Assembly (NCBI GenBank): GCA_003219265.1
Contig: QHQE01000003.1
Coordinates: 1-34,982, forward strand
Origin: Verrucomicrobiota bacterium
GTDB taxonomy: Bacteria > Verrucomicrobiota > Verrucomicrobiia > Chthoniobacterales > UBA10450
Direction of reading: 5' to 3'
Length of the DNA: 34,982 nucleotides
Part shown: positions 7,290 to 15,256 of the stretch, one piece after another
Numbering within the stretch: the stretch's first letter is position 1
Layout: each line of letters opens with the position of its first letter
Program-made: the position numbers and the translations under genes
Notes under the pieces: generated by a model
Seen by the model: the letters and a program-made list of their open reading frames with translations, nothing else
Database searches by the model: none
What the model was told of the DNA's origin: nothing

Positions 7290-8354
7290 CTAAATCGTGT
7301 GCTCGCGGTTATCCGAGCGCAGGCGGATGGTTTTGGTCTGCAAATTGTGCGCGGCGCGGATGAAACGCACGGTTTTACTCTTTGCCCGCATCAAAATGGA
7401 ATGGGTGATGGCAGTTGTGCCCTTTGATTTCACCCCGCGCAAAAGCGCGCTGTCGCTGATGCCGGTTGCGCAAAAGACCATGTTTTCTCCTTTGGCGAGG
7501 TCATCGGCGACAAAAACGCGGTCGAGATCCTTTTCATGACCTTCGTCGATGAGTTGTTTGCGTTCCTTTTCGTCGCGCGGCCACATCTTGCATTGCATCT
7601 CGCCGCCCAGGCATTTGATTCCTGCCGCGGCGAGTACGGCTTCCGGTGATCCGCCCATGCCCATGTAAAGATCGATATCGCTCTCCGGCAACGATGGCGC
7701 CATGGCGGCAGCAATATCGCCATCGCCGATCATGCGCAGCGACGCGCCCGCATTGCGAATCCCCTCGACAATTTCCCTGTGGCGCGGCCGGTCCAGCATC
7801 ATGACGACGACATCCTGCACTCGTTTTTCCACCGCGCGCGCGACAATCGCAAGCGTTTCCGGAATTGGACTGTCGATGTTGAGTGTGTCGCCGCGCTTCT
7901 GCATGTAATGGATGACGCGCGGTCCGTACGATAACTTCATCATATAGAACGAGGGCACGTCGCGCAGCGCCACTTTCACCCCTTCCTCGGGGCTGGCCGC
8001 CGCGATGCAACTAATCGAGTTGGGCGCACCTTTGGAAATGTTGGTTGTGCCATCAATTGGATCGATCGCGATATCGAACTGCGGTGAACCCGGAATCCAA
8101 GTGCCAAGTTGTTCGCCTTTGAAAATGCCCGGCGCATTATCCTTGATCCCTTCGCCGATCACGACTTCGCCGCAGATGTTCATGAGGTCGAACATGCCGC
8201 GCATCGCATCGCACGCCGCCTCGTCGGCCTTTTCCTTGTCGCCGCGGCCGAGCCAACGCAGCGAATTGAGCGCCGCCGCTTCCGTTGCGCGGACGAAATC
8301 GAACTCAATGATGCGCTCGATATCGTAATAATTTTGTTTCGGCAACCGGGGCAT
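7290..8354 (-). CDS. glpX: Class II fructose-1,6-bisphosphatase (GlpX)
   Basis: A 354-residue protein of the Li-sensitive phosphatase superfamily. The metal-binding signature D-P-I-D-G-T lies at 98-103, preceded by the conserved E-V-V-I-G-E-G (63-69) and followed by G-D-G-D-I and D-L-Y-M-G-M-G-G-S-P-E, all typical of GlpX. It hydrolyses fructose 1,6-bisphosphate to fructose 6-phosphate in gluconeogenesis; related enzymes also act on sedoheptulose 1,7-bisphosphate. The start ATG at 8354 gives the usual family N-terminus. The C-terminal 20 residues are basic and slightly extended. No class I enzyme is present in the window. Confidence 0.95.
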   Translation of the reverse strand: MPRLPKQNYYDIERIIEFDFVRATEAAALNSLRWLGRGDKEKADEAACDAMRGMFDLMNICGEVVIGEGIKDNAPGIFKGEQLGTWIPGSPQFDIAIDPIDGTTNISKGAPNSISCIAAASPEEGVKVALRDVPSFYMMKLSYGPRVIHYMQKRGDTLNIDSPIPETLAIVARAVEKRVQDVVVMMLDRPRHREIVEGIRNAGASLRMIGDGDIAAAMAPSLPESDIDLYMGMGGSPEAVLAAAGIKCLGGEMQCKMWPRDEKERKQLIDEGHEKDLDRVFVADDLAKGENMVFCATGISDSALLRGVKSKGTTAITHSILMRAKSKTVRFIRAAHNLQTKTIRLRSDNREHTI

Positions 8355-8455
8355 GCGGAAGAATAAGATTCACGCACTCCTCCGCGATGACAAGGCGGCC
8401 TCTAGAGCGCCCGTGGAGGCCGTTCACTTCTAGCTGTGGCCAACGTCCGGGCGCA

Positions 8456-9958
8456 TCATTTGATCTCCTCTGCCTGCTGCGTGGCAAGATGGACATGTTG
8501 CGATGGGCGGATACGCAGAAAAAATTCAAACGTATAACCAAGATTTTCTCCGTAATAACGGTCGAGGCTGTCTGGTCGATCGTTGATCGTGAATTGGCCG
8601 CCCAATCCGATGTCGATGCCATTGCCGTGCGACAAATCGCGAATGTAACCGATCGTGTAGGCGGAAACCGGAAAGATTTTCTCTTCATCCGCCCTCGCGA
8701 GGACGAGCTCGTGGCCGGATTTCTCCACGCGCTCCCAGCGCGCATAAACCGTGTTGCGACCGTGCTGATAATTTGATTCGAGCAGGAACGACTGCGTTTT
8801 CCCCTCGCCGGTGTCGTGATTTTGGCCCCAGACAAAACTGTTCGACCAGTTGCTTTCTTTGGCGAGTGGCCGGTTGTAAATGAGCGACGCAGTTGTGCGA
8901 TGCCGTTTTGTATCCGGCTCGAGCGCTTCGGGACTTTTGATGTAACCGTGCGAAAATTGGAGCGCGAGATCTGGGGTCGGGTTCCAGGAAACGCGCCCGC
9001 TGAATGAATCGAAGCGCGGCTGATCGAAATCGTAACGGTCTTCGTCTGGCTCGCGCCCGGTGAACACACTGCCTTCGATTTTTACGTTGCGCCATTGTAA
9101 GCCGGCTGTCGCCACGCCAAAGGTGATGTGGGTTGAGTCCTGCCAATGATGACCGAGCGGAGCGTCGGGATTGTCCATCGCGGAGAGCCGATGCATAAAC
9201 GTCGGCGGCCCGAGTGCCGGTTCGCCCGGATAACCGACATATATATATGAGGAGAGATCGGGCCCGAGGTTTTGGGAAAGCGAAATCGAAATCTCGTCGA
9301 ACAAATCGTGCGGATGTTGTCGATCGTGCAACGGTTGGCCGTGCCACGATTCGCCGCTTTGAAAAAGAAGCGGATAACCGCGCCCGCCTTCGGTGAGCGG
9401 ATCGAGACTCATCATCAGGCGCGCACCGAGTTGCGTACTCTCGCTGAACGGGTGCGAATACATCGCCATAATCCAGTTCGGCGCATCGATGCGATCGTCG
9501 CCGCGACGGGTGCTCACGTTGGTGTAGCGCGGGAAAATTCCGCCGTGCAACATCAGCATGTCGTCACCAAGCGTGAACATTTTCCCGTACATCGGCGTCG
9601 AGTCCGGCACCCAGGCTGTGCCGGAACTCTCCCGACTCATCGGGTCGGCAATGTTGACCGACGATTGCATCGACATGTGTTCCATCGACATCCCGTGCTG
9701 ATGATCGGAACCATGCATGTGCTGCATGTCCGCTTCATTCGGGGTCGGACGTTGGACGTTGGACGTTGGACGTTTGCTTTTTGGTTTCAGAGGAACAAGC
9801 GTCATCCCGCACTTCGTGCATTTCCCCGGATGATCCATCACCACTTCGGGATGCATCACGCAGGTGTATTTCTGCTTCTCGTGCTCGGTTTGCTGCGCGA
9901 TTGCGACGCTCGTTCCGAGCGAGGCTGCGACGATCAAAATTGAAATCTGTCTTTTCAT
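8456..9958 (-). CDS. Secreted heavy-metal-binding-domain protein with barrel-like C-terminal part
   Basis: 500 residues from the ATG at 9958 (M-K-R-Q-I-S...), with a signal peptide ending near A-I-A-Q-Q (about 22). The longer frame from 10048 reads repeat sequence and is rejected. Residues 31-57 match the heavy-metal-binding motif Y-T-C-V-M-H-P-E...P-G-K-C-T-K-C-G-M found in copper and other metal exporters. Residues 75-110 are rich in His and Met, suggesting Cu/Ag binding. Residues 61-74 (K-R-P-T-S-N-V-Q-R-P-T-P-N) are encoded by a tandem heptamer repeat (9745-9774) and look like an insertion. The rest, about 350 residues, has alternating aromatic and polar strands ending near F-E-F-F-L-R-I-R and is probably an outer-membrane barrel. 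Likely role: metal handling at the cell envelope (inference). Confidence 0.8.
   Translation of the reverse strand: MKRQISILIVAASLGTSVAIAQQTEHEKQKYTCVMHPEVVMDHPGKCTKCGMTLVPLKPKSKRPTSNVQRPTPNEADMQHMHGSDHQHGMSMEHMSMQSSVNIADPMSRESSGTAWVPDSTPMYGKMFTLGDDMLMLHGGIFPRYTNVSTRRGDDRIDAPNWIMAMYSHPFSESTQLGARLMMSLDPLTEGGRGYPLLFQSGESWHGQPLHDRQHPHDLFDEISISLSQNLGPDLSSYIYVGYPGEPALGPPTFMHRLSAMDNPDAPLGHHWQDSTHITFGVATAGLQWRNVKIEGSVFTGREPDEDRYDFDQPRFDSFSGRVSWNPTPDLALQFSHGYIKSPEALEPDTKRHRTTASLIYNRPLAKESNWSNSFVWGQNHDTGEGKTQSFLLESNYQHGRNTVYARWERVEKSGHELVLARADEEKIFPVSAYTIGYIRDLSHGNGIDIGLGGQFTINDRPDSLDRYYGENLGYTFEFFLRIRPSQHVHLATQQAEEIK
9745..9774. repeat. Tandem heptamer (cgttgga) inside a coding region
   Basis: Three perfect cgttgga units (9750-9770) plus a partial fourth and a degenerate leading unit. 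The same unit recurs in the intergenic region at 13602-13626. Here it is read in frame on the minus strand as a Pro/Thr/Asn/Gln/Arg linker just after the metal-binding domain. Confidence 0.85.
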
Positions 9959-10013
9959 GTCGATGTTGAAATTGATTTGAGATGGAATTCGCGTGTGGAC
10001 GCGGTGCGGCTGG

Positions 10014-10075
10014 TGTAGCGGCGCTTGTGCCAAGCGCCGGTCCAGCATTCGGCGGCTGACACAGCCGCCGCTACA
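10014..10075. repeat. TGTAG/CTACA double-hairpin repeat (BIME-like)
   Basis: A perfect 10-bp outer inverted repeat, tgtagcggcg (10014-10023) and cgccgctaca (10066-10075), encloses two perfect 8-bp hairpins with 3-nt loops: ggcgcttg-tgc-caagcgcc (10020-10038) and ggcggctg-aca-cagccgcc (10051-10069). Its base-paired form would be cruciform or cloverleaf-like. It lies between the small Cys-rich gene and the metal-binding gene. Confidence 0.85.
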
Positions 10076-10084
10076 ACGCTGGAT

Positions 10085-10519
10085 CTAGGCGGAAACTGGC
10101 GGAGCGTGCGCGAGGATGCTCCGCTGCAAAATCAATTCAGCAAAACTTCGAGCGCCGGGCGGGCCGGTGTCGAGCAAGAGCGGCGATGTCGCGCTTTGCG
10201 AGTTCGCGATGATGGCCAATTCTTCGAAATAAAGATCGACATCGGAAACGCCCGCGTCATTTCGCGCCCAGCCCTTCGTGAATGTCGGAATGATTGCGCG
10301 CAGAATTTTGCAGCATTGAATTCCCCCGGGTTGTGGTGGCGTCTTGGGTTGGGAATGAAACGGACACGTGCTTTGTATTGTGTCGGTTTGCGCAACGACC
10401 GCGCTAAATGCGCAGTGGTTCGAAATCGCGATCCAAGAACAAATGGTAATTGCAACCGCCACACACCGCACGCTTACGTTCACGATTGTTTCAATCGTCG
10501 AAGCGCGGCGAACGCTCAA
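10085..10519 (-). CDS. Small Cys-rich membrane-anchored protein, family unknown
   Basis: 144 residues. It starts at a TTG (10517-10519) that overlaps the TGA of the upstream MFS gene as TTGA, a layout that suggests translational coupling. A hydrophobic stretch at about residues 14-33 may be a signal anchor. After it come a cluster of Cys and His residues: N-H-C-A, then C-P-F-H, then Q-C-C-K-I-L-R-A. The remainder is acidic and then Leu/Ala-rich. I do not recognise a named domain. The Cys/His pattern and position between an MFS exporter and a metal-binding-domain protein suggest a metal-related role, which is inference only. Confidence 0.6.
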   Translation of the reverse strand: MSVRRASTIETIVNVSVRCVAVAITICSWIAISNHCAFSAVVAQTDTIQSTCPFHSQPKTPPQPGGIQCCKILRAIIPTFTKGWARNDAGVSDVDLYFEELAIIANSQSATSPLLLDTGPPGARSFAELILQRSILAHAPPVSA

Positions 10520-11820
10520 ATGCTTTCTTTTGGATCGACGATCGGACTGATGCCGGGACTAATCCCGCCTTGGGGAACAACTTCTTCGCCATCAATCGTC
10601 TTCTCGGTGGCTTGAGTAAACTGCGGTTGTTCGAGCCGCGTGGCCATAATCATCGCGGTGAAGAGCAGCGCAGCCGCTAGATAATAAGGCGCGCCCGGCA
10701 GTTGAAATGAGTGCTTCGGATTGATGAACCAGGCGAAGATTCCCGAAAACAAGAACGGACCAATGACGAACGCGATCGAGCGCAAGCTGCCGATCGCGCC
10801 TTGTAATTCGCCTTGTTCCCGCTCGCTCACCCGATGCGTCATCATTCCTTGCGCCGCGGGAAACGAAATGTTCCACATCGAAATCACTGGAATCGAAGCG
10901 ATGTAAAGTGTGCCGCTGCGAGCGATGCCGGCCATAACCATCCCGACCGCACCGAAAAATTGTCCGATGTAAAGTGTGCGGCGTTCACCCAGCCACGCGA
11001 CGATTCGTCCGGTTAATCCGCCGGAAATCGCCGCGGTGAAGATGCCAACGACCGTTAGCGAAATCCCAACCATTGTTTGATTCCACGCGAAGCGATAAAT
11101 CGCGTAGAGCGCCCAAATGACGAAGACCTCGTGCGAGACGTAGGCGAGAAATTGGAGCGTGGCGAGCTTCCACAATTCCGGATGCGAGCGGAGCAACACC
11201 AGAGAGCCGACCGGATTAGCACGGCGCAATGTGAAAGCCTTGCGATGTTCCAGTCGCAGCGATTCGGGGACAAAAATGTAACCGTAGAGCCAATTCGTTA
11301 GGCTGAAGCCGGCCGCGACCCAGAACGGCAAGCGCGGACTGACATCACCGAGCGGCCCGCCAATCGCCGGTCCCAGAATAAAACCGAGACCGAAGGCGAC
11401 ACCGATCAATCCGAAGGCGCTGGCGCGTTTCTCTTTCGGAACAACGTCGGCGATGTAAGCCATGCCGGTTGGAATGCTCGAGGCGGTAATGCCGGAAATG
11501 ATTCGGCCGACAAACAGCCAGCCGATAGTGGGTGAGAGCGCCATGACAATGTAATCGAGACCAAGCCCGAGATTCGAGAGCAAAATGACGGGGCGCCGTC
11601 CGAAACGATCGGACAAGACGCCGATGACCGGCGAAAAGAAAAACTGCATCAGCGCGAAAATGGTCCCGAACCAACCCAGCCAGTAGGCCGCACTGACCGA
11701 ATCACCGCCGCGAAAATCGAGAATCAGTTTTGGCAAGACCGGCGCGATCAGACCAAGCGCGAGCATGTCGAGCATCACGGTGATGAAAATAAAAACGACG
11801 GCGGCTTTGCGCGGCTTCAT
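10516..11820 (-). CDS. MFS transporter, TetA-like (DHA1-type) exporter
   Basis: 434 residues with twelve predicted membrane segments. The first is V-V-F-I-F-I-T-V-M-L-D-M-L-A-L-G, followed by the loop 2-3 motif A, G-V-L-S-D-R-F-G-R-R-P-V (about 67-78). The V-P-K-E-K-R-A-S-A-F-G segment and G-P-A-I-G-G motif C in TM5 mark an antiporter-type drug exporter close to TetA. A central cytoplasmic loop (L-R-L-E-H-R-K-A-F) divides two six-helix halves. It presumably exports a small molecule in exchange for protons; the substrate is not readable. Stop overlaps the start of the small Cys-rich gene. Confidence 0.9.
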   Translation of the reverse strand: MKPRKAAVVFIFITVMLDMLALGLIAPVLPKLILDFRGGDSVSAAYWLGWFGTIFALMQFFFSPVIGVLSDRFGRRPVILLSNLGLGLDYIVMALSPTIGWLFVGRIISGITASSIPTGMAYIADVVPKEKRASAFGLIGVAFGLGFILGPAIGGPLGDVSPRLPFWVAAGFSLTNWLYGYIFVPESLRLEHRKAFTLRRANPVGSLVLLRSHPELWKLATLQFLAYVSHEVFVIWALYAIYRFAWNQTMVGISLTVVGIFTAAISGGLTGRIVAWLGERRTLYIGQFFGAVGMVMAGIARSGTLYIASIPVISMWNISFPAAQGMMTHRVSEREQGELQGAIGSLRSIAFVIGPFLFSGIFAWFINPKHSFQLPGAPYYLAAALLFTAMIMATRLEQPQFTQATEKTIDGEEVVPQGGISPGISPIVDPKESI

Positions 11821-11832
11821 TGGGGCACCGTT

Positions 11833-11880
11833 AAATCGTTACATCGTTGCATCGGATCACGATTCACGATTCACGAATCA
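11833..11880. repeat. Tandem octamer and heptamer repeats upstream of the SET gene
   Basis: Between the divergent MFS and SET genes there are three 8-bp units sharing xATCGTT/A (11833-11856), followed immediately by three 7-bp units tcacgat, tcacgat, tcacgaa and a partial fourth (11857-11880). The remaining sequence up to the SET start is AT-rich and may hold its promoter. Confidence 0.7.
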
Positions 11881-11910
11881 GAGATTAAATCTGTGTTAAT
11901 TTGTGGCAAG

Positions 11911-12441
11911 ATGCTTCGGCTTTCCTATCTCTCGCCGAAAACTGCGTTGCGCGAGAGTAAAATCCACGGTCGCGGATTGTTTGCGACATCGGACATTGCC
12001 AAAGATGAAATCGTGGCGGTGAAAGGTGGCCACATTGTTAGCCGAGACGTTTTGCGCCGGAAAATCACGCCCCCGCTTGGCCCGGTTGAAATTCAAATCG
12101 GCGATGATCTGTTCATCGCGCCGGTGACGGAAGAAGAGCGTGAAGGCTCGATGCTCTACAGCAATCATTCCTGCGAAGCGAACCTAGGCCTGCGCGGCGA
12201 GATCACGTTCGTAGCGATGCGCGATATCCGCGTCGGCGAAGAACTCACTCACGACTGGTGCACGACCGACGACGACAACTATTCGGTTGAATGCAATTGC
12301 GGCGCGCCGAATTGCCGAAAAATTCTCACCGGCAAAGATTGGCAGCGCCCGGAATTGCAAAAGCGTTATGCTGGATATTTCTCAGCGTATCTCGCGCGGA
12401 AGATTGCGGTAGGGCGAGACTCTGGCGAGCCGACGAAATAA
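11911..12441 (+). CDS. SET-domain protein (putative lysine methyltransferase)
   Basis: 176 residues from the ATG at 11911; a GTG at 11893 gives a longer but unconvincing N-terminus. Features in order: I-H-G-R-G-L-F-A (18-25), which is the SAM-binding GxG strand of SET domains; the N-H-S-C-E-A-N pseudoknot motif (85-91); G-E-E-L-T-H-D-W (109-116), equivalent to the E-L-x-Y-D-Y active-site segment but with His and Trp where Tyr is usual; and a post-SET cysteine cluster C-N-C-G-A-P-N-C (128-135) with C117, likely binding zinc. The family transfers methyl from SAM to protein lysines. Bacterial members are sporadic, and the target is unknown. Confidence 0.85.
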   Translation: MLRLSYLSPKTALRESKIHGRGLFATSDIAKDEIVAVKGGHIVSRDVLRRKITPPLGPVEIQIGDDLFIAPVTEEEREGSMLYSNHSCEANLGLRGEITFVAMRDIRVGEELTHDWCTTDDDNYSVECNCGAPNCRKILTGKDWQRPELQKRYAGYFSAYLARKIAVGRDSGEPTK

Positions 12442-12806
12442 TCCGCGGGTCCGCCGAACGTCGCCCTGCCGACAACTACAGCGCGACGTCGGCGCAGGGC
12501 CGGGAACGATGCGCCAAAATCCACGCTCATCCTGAATGACGTGCCGTTCGCCTGAATCGCCGCGCGGGAATTCGATGATGCGCCGCGCGTTGAGAGCGCG
12601 TTCCGCGGCAGCTTTGTCCTCGTAGATTTCGTCCAAAATTCGATCGACTCTTGGATCAATCGGTTTTTCCAGCAGACATTTTTGTTCGGCGCTTAGCGAA
12701 ATTTCAAGTGGCTGTTTGGGCGGCGCAGGCTGCGGACCGGCGCAGCCGTCGCGTCGGCGCAGTTCGCCGGACCCGCCTGAGGTGGCCTTCTACGAAACAG
12801 CTTCAT
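12382..12806 (-). pseudogene. Conserved-looking hypothetical ORF, probably frameshifted, between inverted repeats
   Basis: The best-looking peptide reads on the minus strand from about 12710 to 12500: L-S-A-E-Q-K-C-L-L-E-K-P-I-D-P-R-V-D-R, then L-D-E-I-Y-E-D-K-A-A-A-E-R-A, then R-G-F-W-R-I-V-P-G. It is open but has no good start in its frame; only a TTG at 12636 is available and that cuts the conserved-looking part. An ATG at 12806 (M-K-L-F-R-R-R) begins a plausible N-terminus in another frame, so a frameshift in the GC-rich segment near 12725-12780 would join them. The C-terminal end reads through repeat sequence into the antisense of the SET gene. Either a decayed gene or a sequencing slip; function unknown. 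Confidence 0.45.
12445..12776. repeat. 15-bp inverted repeat pair flanking the hypothetical ORF
   Basis: gcgggtccgccgaac at 12445-12459 matches the reverse complement of 12762-12776 at 14 of 15 positions. The two sites point toward each other and enclose 302 bp that hold most of the hypothetical minus-strand ORF. They may be two copies of one palindromic repeat family rather than ends of a mobile cassette, since no target duplication was recognised. Confidence 0.55.
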
Positions 12807-12910
12807 CAGCTAAGGAGATATGGTCGATTTAAACTTGGGCTGTGCCACGGATCGGCTTGACCCAGCGCACGACGCGGCGGCATTATCAAGTTGACAACAC
12901 CGTTTCACCT

Positions 12911-13576
12911 ATGAGCAAATCCTATTATCCAACCGACCGGGCCGGTCGGATCGACTGGCACAGCAATTTCGCAAAAGAATTCCCGAAGGTTAGAAAGGAT
13001 CTCGGATTCACCGATGCCGAGATCACCAATGCGGTGAACGATTCCAAATACGCCGTCCACATCTTGCGGACGCTCGGGCCCGAAATCGATTCTGATCCGG
13101 GGCACGCGGCGAATGCCGTGCTGTCAGGACAATCGTCCGGCGAATATGTGGATCTTCCCGCCGGAGGTAGTGCTCCGACCCCGGTTCGGCCCGGGATCGA
13201 TACGCGCCGGCAGGCACGCGTGGAGCGAATCAAACGGCACAACGCTTACACGGATGCGATCGGCAAACAGCTGAAGGTTGTTTCGGAAGCGAAGTTTGAC
13301 GCTAAAAAATACAAGGCAGAGCTGGGCCGGCCGCGCCAGACCGGACCGACCGTCACGATTCCATTCCGCAAAGCCGGCGGCGAAGTTTCCGGAATTAATT
13401 TGTATCGTCAACGCAAAGGCGAAAAGTCTCCGCAAAAGGTCGGCTTTTTCATGCGCACACCCGCCATCGACACTACCCCCGGTAAATCCGGCCAACTCAC
13501 TTACACCGCTCGCGCCGTCATTGACGGCCAAGAAATCGGCAATCCAAGCGACCTGGTGAGCGTGACGGTCGGGTGA
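12911..13576 (+). CDS. Hypothetical protein, Verrucomicrobia-type, no signal peptide
   Basis: 221 residues from the ATG at 12911 (M-S-K-S-Y-Y-P-T-D-R-A-G-R). The frame extends to a GTG at 12842, but the added residues look non-coding. Residues 5-50 follow a pattern I associate with conserved hypothetical proteins of soil Verrucomicrobia: a Y-x-P-T-x start followed by D-W-H-S-N-F and helical repeats. The C-terminal 80 residues are beta-rich (V-T-I-P-F-R-K-A-G-G, I-N-L-Y-R-Q-R, L-T-Y-T-A-R-A-V-I-D-G) and end S-V-T-V, resembling a fibronectin-like or Ig-like fold. No catalytic motif is seen. The product is probably cytoplasmic or exported by an unknown route. Confidence 0.75.
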   Translation: MSKSYYPTDRAGRIDWHSNFAKEFPKVRKDLGFTDAEITNAVNDSKYAVHILRTLGPEIDSDPGHAANAVLSGQSSGEYVDLPAGGSAPTPVRPGIDTRRQARVERIKRHNAYTDAIGKQLKVVSEAKFDAKKYKAELGRPRQTGPTVTIPFRKAGGEVSGINLYRQRKGEKSPQKVGFFMRTPAIDTTPGKSGQLTYTARAVIDGQEIGNPSDLVSVTVG

Positions 13577-13817
13577 TTGTCGATGTTCCATGCGTGATCG
13601 ACGTTGGACGTTGGATGTTGGACGTTTTGCGTTCGATGTTTGGTGGTAGGGCGGCGCCGCAGCCGGCGTTGGTTTTGGCGCGGAGGCGTTGAAATTATTC
13701 GACAAAGCGGTCTTCATTCCCGCATTTCGGGACGGAAAGCCTACGGCCTCCAAGACAACTGCGACTTTCTAGTTTCCGCACGTCTGAGGCGTCGATGCAG
13801 TAGCGTTCCGCTGGAAA
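13577..13817. repeat. Intergenic region with tandem cgttgga repeat and small palindromes
   Basis: This 241-bp gap holds three heptamer units, cgttgga, cgttgga and tgttgga, plus a partial unit (13602-13626), the same unit as in the gene at 9745-9774. It continues with a GC-rich stretch (about 13648-13680) and small imperfect palindromes near 13731-13760. No gene is supported here: open frames across it are shadows with low-complexity translations. Confidence 0.7.
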
Positions 13818-15251
13818 TCAATAGCGATAATGCTCTGACTTATACGGACCTTCAATCGGGACGCCGAGGTAATCGGCTTGCTCTTCCGTGAGCTTGGTGA
13901 GCTTGACGCCGATCTTTTCCAAATGCAGGCGCGCAACTTCTTCGTCGAGTTTCTTGGACAAAACGTAAACGCCGGCTTTGTAGGTATCTCGATTCCTCCA
14001 GAGATCGAGCTGCGCGAGCACTTGATTGGAGAATGAGTTCGACATGACAAAGCTCGGATGACCCATCCCGCAACCGAGGTTCACGAGCCGGCCTTCGGCG
14101 AGGAGGAAAATTTCGTGGCCGTCGGGGAATGTATATTTATCTACCTGCGGCTTGATGTTCGTTTTCTTCACGCCGGGCGCGGCGTTGAGCGCATCGACCT
14201 GAATCTCGTTGTCGAAGTGGCCGATGTTGCAAACGATCGCCTGATCTTTCATCCGCAGCATGTGCTCGAGTGTGATGATGTCGATGTTGCCGGTGGCCGC
14301 AACGTAAACGTCACCACGGCCGAGCGTCTCTTCGATGCTCGTGACTTCGTAGCCTTCCATTGCGGCCTGCAACGCGTTAATCGGATCGATCTCGGTGATG
14401 ACAACCCGCGCGCCCTGCCCGCGCAGTGATTGCGCGCAACCTTTACCGACATCGCCATAGCCGCACACGACCGCGACTTTCCCGGCCAACATGACGTCCA
14501 GCGCGCGATTCAATCCATCAACCAGCGAATGCCGGCAACCGTAGAGATTGTCGAATTTCGATTTGGTGACCGAGTCGTTCACATTGATCGCGGGAACGAG
14601 CAGCCGGTTTTCCTGATGCATCTTATAAAGGCGATGTACGCCGGTCGTCGTTTCTTCCGAAACGCCGCGCCATTGCTTGACGATCTCGTGCCAGCGAAAC
14701 GGATTGTCGCGCTGAATTTCGAGCAACAAATCTTTGATGACCTGCTCTTCCTTGTTCGCGGATTTGGTCTTCGCCCAATCGCTGCCTTCCTCCAGCTCGT
14801 AGCCTTTGTGGATGAGCAACGTGGCGTCGCCCCCATCATCGACCACCAGCTGGGGGCCTTTGCCGTCGGGATGCGAAATCGCTTGATAAGTGCACCACCA
14901 ATAATCTTCAAGACTCTCGCCTTTCCACGCGAAGACGGAGACGCCTGACTTCGCGACGGCCGCCGCGGCGTGATCTTGCGTCGAAAAAATATTGCAGCTT
15001 GCCCAGCGCACACTCGCGCCAAGATCGACAAGTGTATCGATGAGCACCGCCGTCTGAATCGTCATGTGCAATGAACCGGTCACGCGCACACCGGCGAGCG
15101 GTTTGCCCGGCGCATATTTTTCCCGGATCGCCATCAACCCCGGCATTTCTTTTTCCGCGATAGCGATCTCTTTCCGGCCCCAATCAGCCAGATTGATGTC
15201 GCGGATTTTGTAATCCTGTTTCTTTTCTGTTTGGGTTGTCGTGCTGCTCAT
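13818..15251 (-). CDS. ahcY: Adenosylhomocysteinase (S-adenosylhomocysteine hydrolase)
   Basis: 477 residues from the ATG at 15251 ([11 protein letters not shown]). The longer frame to 15305 overlaps the metK coding end and is unlikely. Diagnostic blocks: [13 protein letters not shown] (substrate site), [21 protein letters not shown] (catalytic Lys/Asp region), the NAD-binding G-Y-G-D-V-G-K-G, and the C-terminal Y-K-S-E-H-Y-R-Y, whose Lys and Tyr reach into the neighbouring subunit's NAD site. It cleaves S-adenosylhomocysteine to adenosine and homocysteine, removing the product inhibitor of methylation. The gene follows metK by 5 bp, so the two form an operon for the SAM cycle. Confidence 0.97.
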   Translation of the reverse strand: MSSTTTQTEKKQDYKIRDINLADWGRKEIAIAEKEMPGLMAIREKYAPGKPLAGVRVTGSLHMTIQTAVLIDTLVDLGASVRWASCNIFSTQDHAAAAVAKSGVSVFAWKGESLEDYWWCTYQAISHPDGKGPQLVVDDGGDATLLIHKGYELEEGSDWAKTKSANKEEQVIKDLLLEIQRDNPFRWHEIVKQWRGVSEETTTGVHRLYKMHQENRLLVPAINVNDSVTKSKFDNLYGCRHSLVDGLNRALDVMLAGKVAVVCGYGDVGKGCAQSLRGQGARVVITEIDPINALQAAMEGYEVTSIEETLGRGDVYVAATGNIDIITLEHMLRMKDQAIVCNIGHFDNEIQVDALNAAPGVKKTNIKPQVDKYTFPDGHEIFLLAEGRLVNLGCGMGHPSFVMSNSFSNQVLAQLDLWRNRDTYKAGVYVLSKKLDEEVARLHLEKIGVKLTKLTEEQADYLGVPIEGPYKSEHYRY

Positions 15252-15256
15252 AAAAT

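Noticed and set aside
8396-8422. Terminator of the metal-binding gene (cggcctc/gaggccg stem)
   Set aside because: The 13-nt loop and lack of a T tract make it weak; left out of the features.
12892-12911. TTGACA as a -35 box for the gene at 12911
   Set aside because: It is too close to the start codon; a -10 box at the usual spacing would fall inside the coding sequence.
13124-13753. Long minus-strand ORF antisense to the hypothetical gene at 12911
   Set aside because: Its translation includes the heptamer-repeat peptide and lacks domain-like composition; the plus-strand frame is clearly the coding one.
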